Source: Lentisphaeria bacterium
Lineage (GTDB): Bacteria > Verrucomicrobiota > Lentisphaeria > Victivallales > Victivallaceae
DNA: 64,000 nucleotides
Direction of reading: 5' to 3'
Assembly: GCA_017457105.1 (NCBI GenBank)
Contig: JAFTIA010000010.1
Span: 1-64,000 of the forward strand
Shown: positions 52,087 through 59,921 of the stretch, piece by piece
Layout of the letters: each line of letters opens with the position of its first letter
Position numbering within the stretch: position 1 is the stretch's first letter
Program-made: the position numbers and the translations under genes
The notes under the pieces: model-generated
The model's input: only the letters and a program-made list of their open reading frames with translations
What the model was told of the DNA's origin: nothing
The model's database searches: none

Positions 52087-52740
52087 ATGCAGCCCCGTCT
52101 TACAGCCAGTCAGGAAGATTATTTGGAAGCCATTGCGGAATTGATCGCCGTGGAGGGCCATGCTCATACCAAGGATATTGCCGATAAACTGCATGTAAAG
52201 ATGCCCTCCGTGACCGGTGCGCTCCGGCAGTTGGAAAAAAGCGGCTGTATCGAGTACCGGACCAATTATCCGGTGCAGTTGACCGCCGTCGGGGAGGAAT
52301 TGGCGGCAGATATCATGCGGCGGCACCGTGTTCTGAAACAGTTTTTCACCCACGCTCTGGGGCTGCTCCCCAGTCAGGCGTCGGAAACTGCGTGCCGTAT
52401 TGAACACCTGGTGGATGCCGGGACGATCCGGCGGCTGGGGATCTTTACAGATGCCGTGATTTCCCGGACGGATGCCGCCGCGGTGCGGCGTTTTCTGGCA
52501 GAGGCTCTTGCTATGCAGGAAGATCCGGAGAAAAGCCGTTGGCAGGTTCTGCCCGCATTCAACCCCGGGGATCATGCGGTGATCCGCAAAACCGTTCCGG
52601 ATGGCGGACTTGATGAAGGCGATACGGTTTCTGTGGAAGGGTTGACGATCGACCGTGCCGGACTGCGGGTCCTGCGGGATGGGGTTTTGATGATCCTGCC
52701 CTTGAAGGATGCGGAAAATATCTGGGCGGAACTCTGCTGA
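52087..52740 (+). CDS. DtxR/MntR-family metal-dependent transcriptional regulator
   Basis: This 217-residue protein has a winged helix (residues 1-65, LTASQEDYLEAIAELIAVEG then VKMPSVTGALRQLEKSG). A dimerisation/metal domain (65-140) includes HRVLKQFFTHALGL and ACRIEHLVD. A C-terminal SH3-like FeoA domain (about 155-217) has FNPGDHAVIRKTV. Such proteins sense iron or manganese. The start at 52087 has AGAAAGG just upstream. The next gene, an MFS transporter, has its own promoter. No metal transporter is in view. Confidence 0.88.
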   Translation: MQPRLTASQEDYLEAIAELIAVEGHAHTKDIADKLHVKMPSVTGALRQLEKSGCIEYRTNYPVQLTAVGEELAADIMRRHRVLKQFFTHALGLLPSQASETACRIEHLVDAGTIRRLGIFTDAVISRTDAAAVRRFLAEALAMQEDPEKSRWQVLPAFNPGDHAVIRKTVPDGGLDEGDTVSVEGLTIDRAGLRVLRDGVLMILPLKDAENIWAELC

Positions 52741-52758
52741 CCGGGCGTATATCCTTTC

Positions 52759-52786
52759 TTGAAAATATGCCGGGCAGTGTTATATT
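52759..52786 (+). promoter_or_regulatory. Promoter of the MFS transporter gene
   Basis: TTGAAA (52759-52764) and TATATT (52781-52786) with a 16-bp spacer, 39 bp upstream of the ATG. AAGGA at 52814-52818 precedes the start. Confidence 0.65.
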
Positions 52787-52825
52787 TCTTTCAGACTTTT
52801 TTCAAGTTAAAATAAGGATTGCAGA

Positions 52826-54196
52826 ATGACAGCACCTCAAACAGAAAATGCCGTGCCGGAAAAAAAGACCTGGTCCATCGGGACTCTGGTCTATGACCGG
52901 AAAGCCCTGACCATCCTCTTTGTCCTCCTGCTGATCGGGGACCTTGTGTGGGCATTGCGTGCCCGTACACTGGGGCCCATTGCCCAGCTTCTGCTGAAAA
53001 ATCACGGATCATCGGACTTTTTCAATGCCCTCATGCTTTCCAGCATCCCCACTGCCATGGGGATGCTTATGGGGCCGGTCATCGGCTACAAGTCGGACCG
53101 TTACCGTTCCAAATGGGGGCGGCGCATCCCCTTTATCATGATCAGTACGCCCATTACTTTTGTGGGGATGATCGGGATGGCGGCAAGCAAATATCTTGCA
53201 GGTCTGCTGCAGTCTTTCTGCCCTTCCATGACACTGGATGTGGCGGCATTGTGGATTTTGAGTATCACATGGATCATTTTTGAAGTGGGGGTGCTGGTTT
53301 CAGCGGGGGTGTTCAATGCGTTGATCAATGATGTTGTTCCCCACAGCTTGCTGGGGCGGTTTTTCGGACTGTTCCGGATCGTCAGTCTGCTGGTGGGGGC
53401 AGGGTTCACCTACTGGTTCTTCGGGTATGCAGAGGCGCATCATGAGGTGGTGTTTGCTGTGGTGGCTGTGGTGTATGCCATCGGGATCACCGCCATGTGT
53501 ATATTTGTCAAAGAAGGGGAATATCCGCCGGTGGAGCAGGGCGGACCCGGGCGGCGGAGCAACTTTGCCATTGCGTTTGAGTACCTGAAAAAGTGTTCCT
53601 CCTCCCCCTTCTACTGGCTGATGTTTTCCCTCATCATCGTGATGGGTTTTGTATGGATGCCCAGCGGCACATTCATTGCATTGTACGCAAAAAAACTGGG
53701 GATCTCCATGGATTATTACGGAAAGATCGTCAGTTACAGTTATATGACCAGCATGATCCTGGCATACCCGCTGGGAATGTGGGTGGATAAATTTCATCCG
53801 CTGCGCTGCTGTGCGGTCGTAACGGGGGTCTATACCGTCATGACATTCTGGGCAGGGTTCGGCGTGCATGACCAGACTTCCTTTGCCATTGCCCTGTATT
53901 TGCAGAACATCATTGCCGGGGCGTATTGGACGGTGAGTTCTCCCCTGCAAATGCGGCTTTTCCCCCGTTCCCAGTTTGCCCAGTACGGCATTGTGGGCGG
54001 GACATTGAGCAGTATTCTGCACATTCTTGCCTATCCCCTGCTGGGGAAACTGCTGGATGCCAGCGGGCATAAATACGAATACGCCTTTTTTGCGGCATCT
54101 GCGCTGGGTGCCGTCACTCTGGTTCTGTGGGTTCTTTTCTACCGCAAATTCAATGAATACGGCGGCCTGAAAAATTATAAAGCTCCGGAATTCTGA
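52826..54196 (+). CDS. MFS transporter (sugar-cation symporter-like)
   Basis: This 456-residue protein has about 12 predicted helices. The loop 2-3 motif GYKSDRYRSKWGRRIPF resembles the G-SDR-S-GRR-PF pattern of sucrose/GPH-type transporters, which suggests a sugar or glycoside cargo. A cytoplasmic loop around residues 230-250 (EGEYPPVEQGGPGRRSN) separates the two halves. It ends 20 bp before a bidirectional terminator shared with thyX. The substrate is not determinable here. Confidence 0.85.
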   Translation: MTAPQTENAVPEKKTWSIGTLVYDRKALTILFVLLLIGDLVWALRARTLGPIAQLLLKNHGSSDFFNALMLSSIPTAMGMLMGPVIGYKSDRYRSKWGRRIPFIMISTPITFVGMIGMAASKYLAGLLQSFCPSMTLDVAALWILSITWIIFEVGVLVSAGVFNALINDVVPHSLLGRFFGLFRIVSLLVGAGFTYWFFGYAEAHHEVVFAVVAVVYAIGITAMCIFVKEGEYPPVEQGGPGRRSNFAIAFEYLKKCSSSPFYWLMFSLIIVMGFVWMPSGTFIALYAKKLGISMDYYGKIVSYSYMTSMILAYPLGMWVDKFHPLRCCAVVTGVYTVMTFWAGFGVHDQTSFAIALYLQNIIAGAYWTVSSPLQMRLFPRSQFAQYGIVGGTLSSILHILAYPLLGKLLDASGHKYEYAFFAASALGAVTLVLWVLFYRKFNEYGGLKNYKAPEF

Positions 54197-54215
54197 TCCG
54201 GTCCGGAAAAAACAA

Positions 54216-54238
54216 ACCCTCCGGGAACTCCGGAGGGT
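54216..54238. terminator. Bidirectional terminator between the MFS gene and thyX
   Basis: ACCCTCCGG-gaact-CCGGAGGGT is a perfect 9-bp stem between convergent genes. AAAAAACAA on the left gives a T-rich tail on the minus strand; the plus-strand tail (GATTT) is short. Confidence 0.75.
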
Positions 54239-54287
54239 GATTTACAGCGTGCCATGCACACTGTGGACTGTTTCCTGCAAAAGAAGA

Positions 54288-54983
54288 TCATTTCCCCTGC
54301 ATGTTTTCTTCGTAATACTTCACCACGTTTGGCACGATGGGCTGGATCAGTTTCCGCATGGCGATGGCATATTCACGGATCTCATACTGGGCGTGTTCAC
54401 TGTCCCGCAAACGCATGAAGTGGAGCAGATTGGAGAGATCCACCGTGGCCCAGAATGTGGTCATCATATTCTGGGGAAGCACCCCGCGGGCCTGTTCACG
54501 GCAGACGCCGGCAGCCAGCAGTTCCTCATACAGTTTCAGGGCGTTGCGGTTGCTTTCGTCAACCATGGCGCGGAGTTTGGTATCTTCAAAATCCGGATCG
54601 GCAAAGGATGCCTGCCGGTTGCTTTCCGCCTGACGGCGCATTTTTTCCGGGGTGTAGAAATCGATGTCGATTTCAGTGTACCGGCGGGAGATCTCGTTAT
54701 GACTCCAGGTCCGGTGACGGTGCCACTGACCGCGCACAAAAAGCGGACAATGCACGCTGAAAGTAAAGACCACATGTTCCAGCGGGCTGGTGTGGCGGTT
54801 TTCAATAAGGTAATTGAGCAGTTTCACATCCCGTTCATCCATGGTGCTTTTCAGTTTACCGAAAGACACCCGGGCGGCGTTGACGATGGTGGATTCCGTG
54901 CCGAGGTGATCGATCAGGCCGACCCAGCCCTGACCGCCGAGGACTTTTACATGATTTGCGGGGGGGATGTTCAGATGTTCCAT
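54288..54983 (-). CDS. thyX: Flavin-dependent thymidylate synthase
   Basis: ThyX makes dTMP from dUMP with methylenetetrahydrofolate, NADPH and FAD. The defining RHRX7S-type motif is RHRTWSHNEISRRY, near residues 86-99. Flanking features are SPLEHVVFTFSVHCPLFVRGQ and a C-terminal LSNLLHFMRLR with DSEHAQYEIR. At 231 residues it is normal length. It starts one base after the lipoprotein stop and ends the RdgC-rsmE-LysM-lipoprotein operon. Typical of anaerobes lacking ThyA. Confidence 0.96.
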   Translation of the reverse strand: MEHLNIPPANHVKVLGGQGWVGLIDHLGTESTIVNAARVSFGKLKSTMDERDVKLLNYLIENRHTSPLEHVVFTFSVHCPLFVRGQWHRHRTWSHNEISRRYTEIDIDFYTPEKMRRQAESNRQASFADPDFEDTKLRAMVDESNRNALKLYEELLAAGVCREQARGVLPQNMMTTFWATVDLSNLLHFMRLRDSEHAQYEIREYAIAMRKLIQPIVPNVVKYYEENMQGK

Positions 54984-54984
54984 T

Positions 54985-55497
54985 TTACTTCTCCTGAATC
55001 ATTGTTATTATTGTTTGGACCAATTTTTCTACACAAAGAGTCATTGCCCGGGAAGCGTCTGCCCCGGATGTATTTTGCAAATCAGCTGTAAAAATGCGGC
55101 GCTGTATTTTTGCCCCCGCCGCCAGTTCTGCCGAGAGAACCGCCTGACTGCGTGCCAGATCCAGTTCAAAACGCAAAATCGTGACGCTGATTTGCGGGGC
55201 ATCCGGCGTGACCGGGAAACTGCCTGCCAGATAACGGGCAAGCAGAGATTCCGGATCCTGCACCCAGCTTGCATGGGATTCGCTGATCCGGTTGTCTGCA
55301 TGGCGGCAGAGCATTTTCCGCCCTGCGGGGGAAAGGTTGCGGATACGGCTGAATCGGCAGCTGTATCCGGTCTGTTTTGCCGCCGGAGCCAGATCGTAAG
55401 CCTCATCCGGGCGGGGTGCCGGATGTTGCAGAAGCCAGCAGCCGCCGGTTGTTAAAAGGATCGTCATGGATGCCAAACACCAAAAGATTTTTTTCAT
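54985..55497 (-). CDS. Putative lipoprotein of unknown function
   Basis: This 170-residue protein has a lipoprotein signal peptide with lipobox TTGGC (MTILLTTGGC), Cys at about residue 20. The mature domain of about 150 residues resembles an ABC-type or LpoB-like small alpha/beta fold with VTILRFELDLA, but I do not recognise the family. It overlaps the LysM gene stop by four bases and lies one base before thyX, implying co-transcription. An outer-membrane or periplasmic role is likely. Confidence 0.65.
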   Translation of the reverse strand: MKKIFWCLASMTILLTTGGCWLLQHPAPRPDEAYDLAPAAKQTGYSCRFSRIRNLSPAGRKMLCRHADNRISESHASWVQDPESLLARYLAGSFPVTPDAPQISVTILRFELDLARSQAVLSAELAAGAKIQRRIFTADLQNTSGADASRAMTLCVEKLVQTIITMIQEK

Positions 55498-56222
55498 TTT
55501 GCCTCCGCCTGTTTGGGAATTTTCAATTTCTGACCGATTTGAAGAACGCTCCGGGGAGTAAGAGCGTTGGCTTCCAGAATGGGCTGGATCTTCTGGGAAC
55601 TGCCGTAATAATGCCGTGCAATGCGGCCCAGTGTATCGCCCCGTTTGATTTCATAAATAGAATATCCTGCGGATGCCGCTGCTTTTTTTACTGTAACGGC
55701 GGCGGGTTGCTGTACTTTTGCCGGAACGGCCGCCGGAACAGCCGCCGCCGTCTGGATTTTTCGGCGCAAATGGGTCAATTCCTGCTGCTGCCGGAGTGCC
55801 AACTGGCGGAGCGAGGCATTTTCTTTGACCATTTTTTCCAGTTCAGCCGCGGCATTTTGGGCTTCATTCACCATTTTTTCGCTGATGCTGGCACATTTGC
55901 GGCGGGCTTCTTCAAGCCACATTTGCACATTTTCCCGCTGGTCAGAATCCGGGGCAAGGCGCAAATATTCCCGGTAGTGATAGGCCGCCCCCACCGGGTC
56001 TTTCAAAGATTCATCATAAAGCGATGCCAGTTTGAGGTGGATCGCCGCCTCTTCCGGGAACGCATTCAAATACCGGCGCAACTGCCGTTCCGCCGCCTGA
56101 AAATCTCCTTCATCCCGGCATTTTTCCGCCAGGATCAGACGGGGATCTTCCGCAGATTTTTCGCCGCATCCGGCAAGGAAAAGTGCGGCACACACCGCTG
56201 TCAGATATATGCAAAATTTCAT
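55494..56222 (-). CDS. LysM-domain lipoprotein with TPR-like region
   Basis: This 242-residue lipoprotein (signal and lipobox LFLAGC near residue 18) has a helical repeat region (about 25-110, DFQAAERQLRRYLNAFPEEA, typical of TPR). A coiled coil follows (115-165), then an Ala/Val/Pro linker. A C-terminal LysM domain covers about 190-238 (YEIKRGDTLGRIARHYYGS). LysM binds peptidoglycan glycan chains. The start at 56222 overlaps the rsmE stop. The layout suggests an envelope protein bridging wall and membrane. Confidence 0.8.
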   Translation of the reverse strand: MKFCIYLTAVCAALFLAGCGEKSAEDPRLILAEKCRDEGDFQAAERQLRRYLNAFPEEAAIHLKLASLYDESLKDPVGAAYHYREYLRLAPDSDQRENVQMWLEEARRKCASISEKMVNEAQNAAAELEKMVKENASLRQLALRQQQELTHLRRKIQTAAAVPAAVPAKVQQPAAVTVKKAAASAGYSIYEIKRGDTLGRIARHYYGSSQKIQPILEANALTPRSVLQIGQKLKIPKQAEAK

Positions 56223-56902
56223 TTTGCCGCCGTCCTTAATGCCGCCAGTCCTGCCACTGCGGCGGTTTCCAGTCTTAAAATCCACGGGCCGAGAGAGATA
56301 CCACATGCGCCCGCCCGGATCATTTCAGCTTCTTCCTCTTCCGTAAAGCCCCCTTCCGGCCCGGCTAAAAAAACGGCACAGCCATTTGCCGGAACTGCCG
56401 GAAAGGGCGTTCCGGGGGGCGTGACGGCCCCGAAATAAAGGCTTTTCCCCGCCAGAGCCAGCAGTGCCGCCGTCAGAGAATCGTGCAGATGAACTTCCGG
56501 CAGAAAGGGATTGCCGGATTGTTTGCATGCTTCCTGAAGGAGTGCGGGCCAGCGGGAGGAACCTTCCGGCTTGGCAACAGAACGGGCACAGTGCATCAAA
56601 TGGATTTGAGCAACCCCCAGTTCCGTTGCCTGCTTGAACAAAGTATCCAGTTTCTGTCGGCGGGGTGCGGCACAGCAGAGGATCAACTCCTGCGCCGGAC
56701 GGGGGGCGGTTTTGCCGGACTGAAGTTGAAGATATTTATCCTGTGCAACTTCCGCAAGTCCTATGCCGCCTTTGCCGTCCAGCACTTGTACCACATCTCC
56801 CGGGCGGGCGCGGAGAATGCGGAAGAGGTGCGTTTCCTCCTCCCGCTCCAGCCGGAACTGTGCGCCGTTTTCCGGCAGATGTTCAACCCAGAAACTGTGC
56901 AT
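56219..56902 (-). CDS. rsmE: 16S rRNA (uracil-1498-N3)-methyltransferase
   Basis: RsmE methylates U1498 in 16S rRNA. This is a SPOUT-fold enzyme with an N-terminal PUA-like domain (about 1-70, with HLFRILRARPGDVVQVLDG). The knot region has FLAGPEGGFTEEE near residues 170-182 and the C-terminal LGPWILRLETA. The 227-residue length is slightly short but complete. It lies 12 bp after the RdgC-like gene and overlaps the LysM gene. Confidence 0.92.
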   Translation of the reverse strand: MHSFWVEHLPENGAQFRLEREEETHLFRILRARPGDVVQVLDGKGGIGLAEVAQDKYLQLQSGKTAPRPAQELILCCAAPRRQKLDTLFKQATELGVAQIHLMHCARSVAKPEGSSRWPALLQEACKQSGNPFLPEVHLHDSLTAALLALAGKSLYFGAVTPPGTPFPAVPANGCAVFLAGPEGGFTEEEEAEMIRAGACGISLGPWILRLETAAVAGLAALRTAAK

Positions 56903-56914
56903 GATTTCTCCGGA

Positions 56915-58015
56915 TCAGACGGCATCCCGGTCTTCAGACCATTTTTTCAATTTGGCTTCCAGATCTTTCAGGCCGCCGCCCAGCATGGTGGATGCAAAGG
57001 TTTTGAAATAGGCTTCCCACGCTCTGCGGAAAAGTTCCAGAAACTCCATCCGTTCCTGAAAGCGTTCATCCGGGGCAAGCATTTCGCCGTCAGGAAGTTT
57101 CAAGCCGCTGAAGGCAAAGCGGTCCGCATCAAAAGTCCCGCTCCAGATCTCCTGATTCCGGGCAATGGTGAAATTGGCTTTTTTCAGCTTTTTCCCGGTG
57201 GCAAGGGCGGCTTTTGCCTCGGCACTGCGCTGGGGGCTGTTGCCTTTTTTGACCACGGTTTCTTCGGCACCGTTGGCTTCGCCGGAGTCGGCAAAGACCA
57301 GCGGAGCTTCGATCAGAAGTTCAAATTCGCCATCCTGCCCCAGATCGGCCTTGCCGCCGTTTTCGCTGAAATACCAGAGCCAGGTAAGGAAATCCCTGCC
57401 GATGACCGGTTCCGCATCCCGCACCCCGCAGAAAGAAACGGTGGGGAAGGCACTTTCCGTGGTTTGGAAATCTTCCGCCAGAATGTAAGCGGGGGTCCAC
57501 TGGAGAGGTTCGATTTTCAGCGTTTGCTGGAATTGCTCAATAAAGAGGTCGATGGATGCCTGTGCCGCCGTCCCCAGATAAAGCATCCCGCTGGCAGGAT
57601 CCAGCACAAAGGGGATGTTGGACAACATGGGCGGCATCATGGGGAAAAGTTTTTCCACCGCTTCCTGTTTGATCTGTTTACGGACTTTGGACGGCACAAA
57701 ATCCGCCTGCTTTTCGGTCAGATACGCCTGTTCATCCTTCCGGCAGACTGCCTGAAGGAGGGAGGCGGGGACCTGCCGTTTGGCTTTCCGCAGCATCATG
57801 GAGATCATGCGGCCCTTGTGGATGGACACATCATTGATGTCTGAATCCAGCACATGGCGCGCCACCCAGCCCAGCTGGGGGTCATCTTCCGGATTTTTGC
57901 TGACACTGTCCAGCGTTCCGGCACGGCGTACGGCAAATTTTTCCACCATATCTTCCGGGAGTTCATCCGGGATATGGAAAAAGGAAACGGTAACACTTCC
58001 ATTATCAAAAGGCAT
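56915..58015 (-). CDS. RdgC-like protein (putative recombination-associated)
   Basis: This 366-residue acidic/basic soluble protein starts at 58015, where AGGAG lies upstream. Segments such as PQLGWVARHVLDSD, PSKVRKQIKQEAVEKLFP and a repeated alpha/beta pattern recall RdgC, which binds DNA as a ring and modulates RecA. The internal GWV and K-rich KQ-K-E-A patterns match. Similarity is only moderate, so this is a tentative call; a lineage-specific protein is the alternative. A TTG start farther upstream overlaps the promoter and is unlikely. It heads the five-gene operon ending in thyX. Confidence 0.5.
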   Translation of the reverse strand: MPFDNGSVTVSFFHIPDELPEDMVEKFAVRRAGTLDSVSKNPEDDPQLGWVARHVLDSDINDVSIHKGRMISMMLRKAKRQVPASLLQAVCRKDEQAYLTEKQADFVPSKVRKQIKQEAVEKLFPMMPPMLSNIPFVLDPASGMLYLGTAAQASIDLFIEQFQQTLKIEPLQWTPAYILAEDFQTTESAFPTVSFCGVRDAEPVIGRDFLTWLWYFSENGGKADLGQDGEFELLIEAPLVFADSGEANGAEETVVKKGNSPQRSAEAKAALATGKKLKKANFTIARNQEIWSGTFDADRFAFSGLKLPDGEMLAPDERFQERMEFLELFRRAWEAYFKTFASTMLGGGLKDLEAKLKKWSEDRDAV

Positions 58016-58043
58016 TTTTTTCTCCTGTTTTACACACTTTTCT

Positions 58044-58084
58044 TTACATATAAGGAAATGTAACACTGGAAAAGAAAAAGTCAA
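58044..58084 (-). promoter_or_regulatory. Promoter with inverted repeat upstream of the RdgC-like gene
   Basis: On the minus strand TTGACT (58079-58084) and TACATT (58057-58062) are 16 bp apart. TTACAT (58044-58049) and ATGTAA (58058-58063) form a perfect 6-8-6 dyad overlapping the -10, a possible operator. Confidence 0.5.
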
Positions 58085-58176
58085 TTTATGGAAAGATTTT
58101 CAATGGCATTTTATGTGGTTTTTCGGTGAAAAAAACGGAATTTTTCAAAAAAATGCAAAAAAATTGAAAAACCGGG

Positions 58177-58204
58177 TTGCATTTTTCAAAAACGGGCTTA
58201 TATT
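58177..58204 (+). promoter_or_regulatory. Promoter of tRNA-Asn
   Basis: TTGCAT (58177-58182) and TATATT (58199-58204) with a 16-bp spacer, 13 bp upstream of the mature tRNA 5' end. Upstream AT-rich sequence (58110-58170) could act as an UP element. Confidence 0.65.
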
Positions 58205-58217
58205 AGTAGCATTGAGT

Positions 58218-58293
58218 TCCGGCATAGCTCAGTCGGTAGAGTAGGTGGCTGTTAACCACCCTGTCACAGGTTCGAGTCCTGTTGCCGGAGCCA
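58218..58293 (+). tRNA. tRNA-Asn (GUU)
   Basis: A 76-nt cloverleaf. The acceptor stem is TCCGGCA/TGCCGGA with discriminator G and encoded CCA (58291-58293). The anticodon stem is GGTGG/CCACC, with loop CTGTTAA and anticodon GTT at 58251-58253. The T-loop GGTTCGAGTCC is canonical. A T-rich tract follows from 58294 and probably ends transcription. Confidence 0.97.
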
Positions 58294-58464
58294 TTTTTTT
58301 TGTCTTTTTTTCCAAAACTTTCCCCTTTTTTCCCTCTGTGACTTTTGCTGGCGGGTTGTGATTTTTTGCGAACCGTTCTTTTTTTTGTTTTTGCCTGTAA
58401 ATTTGCAAAATCGCCGGAGGCACTGTTTATTGGGCGGCACAGAACCAAAAAAAGGAGGGGAAAA

Positions 58465-59904
58465 ATGTGCCGATCACCAATTTTTTGTATCCTTGTTGTC
58501 TGCAGTGCGTGTGCCGTATGGGCAGCTCCGCCGGATGAGGAGGACAAAAGTGTCCGGAAACTCCATTTTATCCAGGATGATGCCCAGGATTATATGGTGT
58601 CCAAACTGTATGAGCTTAAATACGCTCAAGCCAATGACCTCGTCCCCTTTGTGCAGGGCATGATCATGCGCTACAATACCAATTCCAGCGCAGGAAGCAT
58701 CACTTACGGAACCAATAACAGCCAGATGCTTGCAGTGACCTGTCCCGTGAAAATGATGCCTTATGTGGATGATTTTATCCGGCTGGTGGACCGCCCCGTG
58801 AAACTGGACGGCAAGATCCCCGGGGAAATCATTCAGGGGACCGGCATCACCCGGGCGGTTTACCGCCCCAAATACCGTTCCGGCGAAAATATTTTGAATG
58901 TGCTGGTCAACAGCGTGATCGGGGAGGGGCCGTGGAGTTCCGTCTATGCGTGGGATAAAAATTCCAATCAGATCTATTGGAAAGACAATTCTTCCAATAC
59001 CGCTTACGTTTACCAGTTTCTTGCTTATCTGGACCGCCCTGCGCCGCAGATCCATTTTACCTTTAAACTCTACGAAACCCGGGAGAGCGATCTCCATGAT
59101 ATGGGGCTGGAATATCTGGCGTGGAAAAACGGGCCCGGTATGAATATTTTTCAGACGGCATTTCAGTCGTTCAGCATTTCCAGCGGCGGTTCGGCGGCTT
59201 TGCAGGCCATGTCGGGACCTCTCGGTGGATTTTTTGCGGCACCGCAATTTGATGCCAGTTTTATCCGGCTTCTGGCGCAGTCCGGCAAGGCGCATTTACG
59301 GAATACAGCTTCTTTGACCTGTACCAATTCGGATTCGGCGGCGTACTCCATTTCTTTCAGTCCCCAGTTGCAAAACATCATCAAAAAGGATTCCGACAAA
59401 ACCTTTGTGACCACCGGAACTGTGGCGGAACAGCCCGCCCAGATCGCCTTGACCATCACCGGCCCTGTGGTCAATCTCCATTACGGCCAGCCCCAGCAGG
59501 GATACCCGAAAACGGAGGCGTTTGAGGTAGATCCCTACACGCCGGGAGAATACAGCAAATATGCCGGGACGGTGTTTTTTGCCTGCAATCTTGTTGCGGC
59601 CAGTGTGGTGGAACGGGACAATATCGGGGATGAACTGGTGGAAACCACCGAAACCAGCAGCAATATGCTTATGGAGCTGAACCGGGAAGTCATTCTTGCC
59701 CGGTGGGATAAGACTCAAACGGTGGAACAGGTGGTGGGCATCCCCTTTCTCTGCCGGATCCCTTATCTGCGGTATCTTTTCGGCACCGTCACCCGGCAGA
59801 CTGAAAAAACACGGATGTATGTTACGGTCACGGCGACCATGCTGAACACTGCCGCTCCGGAAAAGGTTCAGCTTGCCTCCGGGGAACTGAAACGGATCAA
59901 GTAA
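58465..59904 (+). CDS. Secretin-like protein (GspD/PilQ-type), first of two paralogues
   Basis: This 479-residue exported protein has a signal peptide (MCRSPIFCILVVCSACAVWA). Residues 30-150 resemble N0/N1 domains (ELKYAQANDLVPFVQGMIMR). The C-terminal secretin segment has GIPFLCRIPYLRYLFGTV, matching the GIP-L-x-x-IP-LG-LF hallmark. The start at 58465 has AAAGGAGGGG five bases before it; upstream in-frame codons lie in leader sequence. It could form an outer-membrane channel for the pilus/type II machinery encoded at 14230-20063, or be a specialised homologue. No AAA-type multimerisation motif was identified. Confidence 0.7.
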   Translation: MCRSPIFCILVVCSACAVWAAPPDEEDKSVRKLHFIQDDAQDYMVSKLYELKYAQANDLVPFVQGMIMRYNTNSSAGSITYGTNNSQMLAVTCPVKMMPYVDDFIRLVDRPVKLDGKIPGEIIQGTGITRAVYRPKYRSGENILNVLVNSVIGEGPWSSVYAWDKNSNQIYWKDNSSNTAYVYQFLAYLDRPAPQIHFTFKLYETRESDLHDMGLEYLAWKNGPGMNIFQTAFQSFSISSGGSAALQAMSGPLGGFFAAPQFDASFIRLLAQSGKAHLRNTASLTCTNSDSAAYSISFSPQLQNIIKKDSDKTFVTTGTVAEQPAQIALTITGPVVNLHYGQPQQGYPKTEAFEVDPYTPGEYSKYAGTVFFACNLVAASVVERDNIGDELVETTETSSNMLMELNREVILARWDKTQTVEQVVGIPFLCRIPYLRYLFGTVTRQTEKTRMYVTVTATMLNTAAPEKVQLASGELKRIK

Positions 59905-59921
59905 AAAAGGGGGGAGTGATC

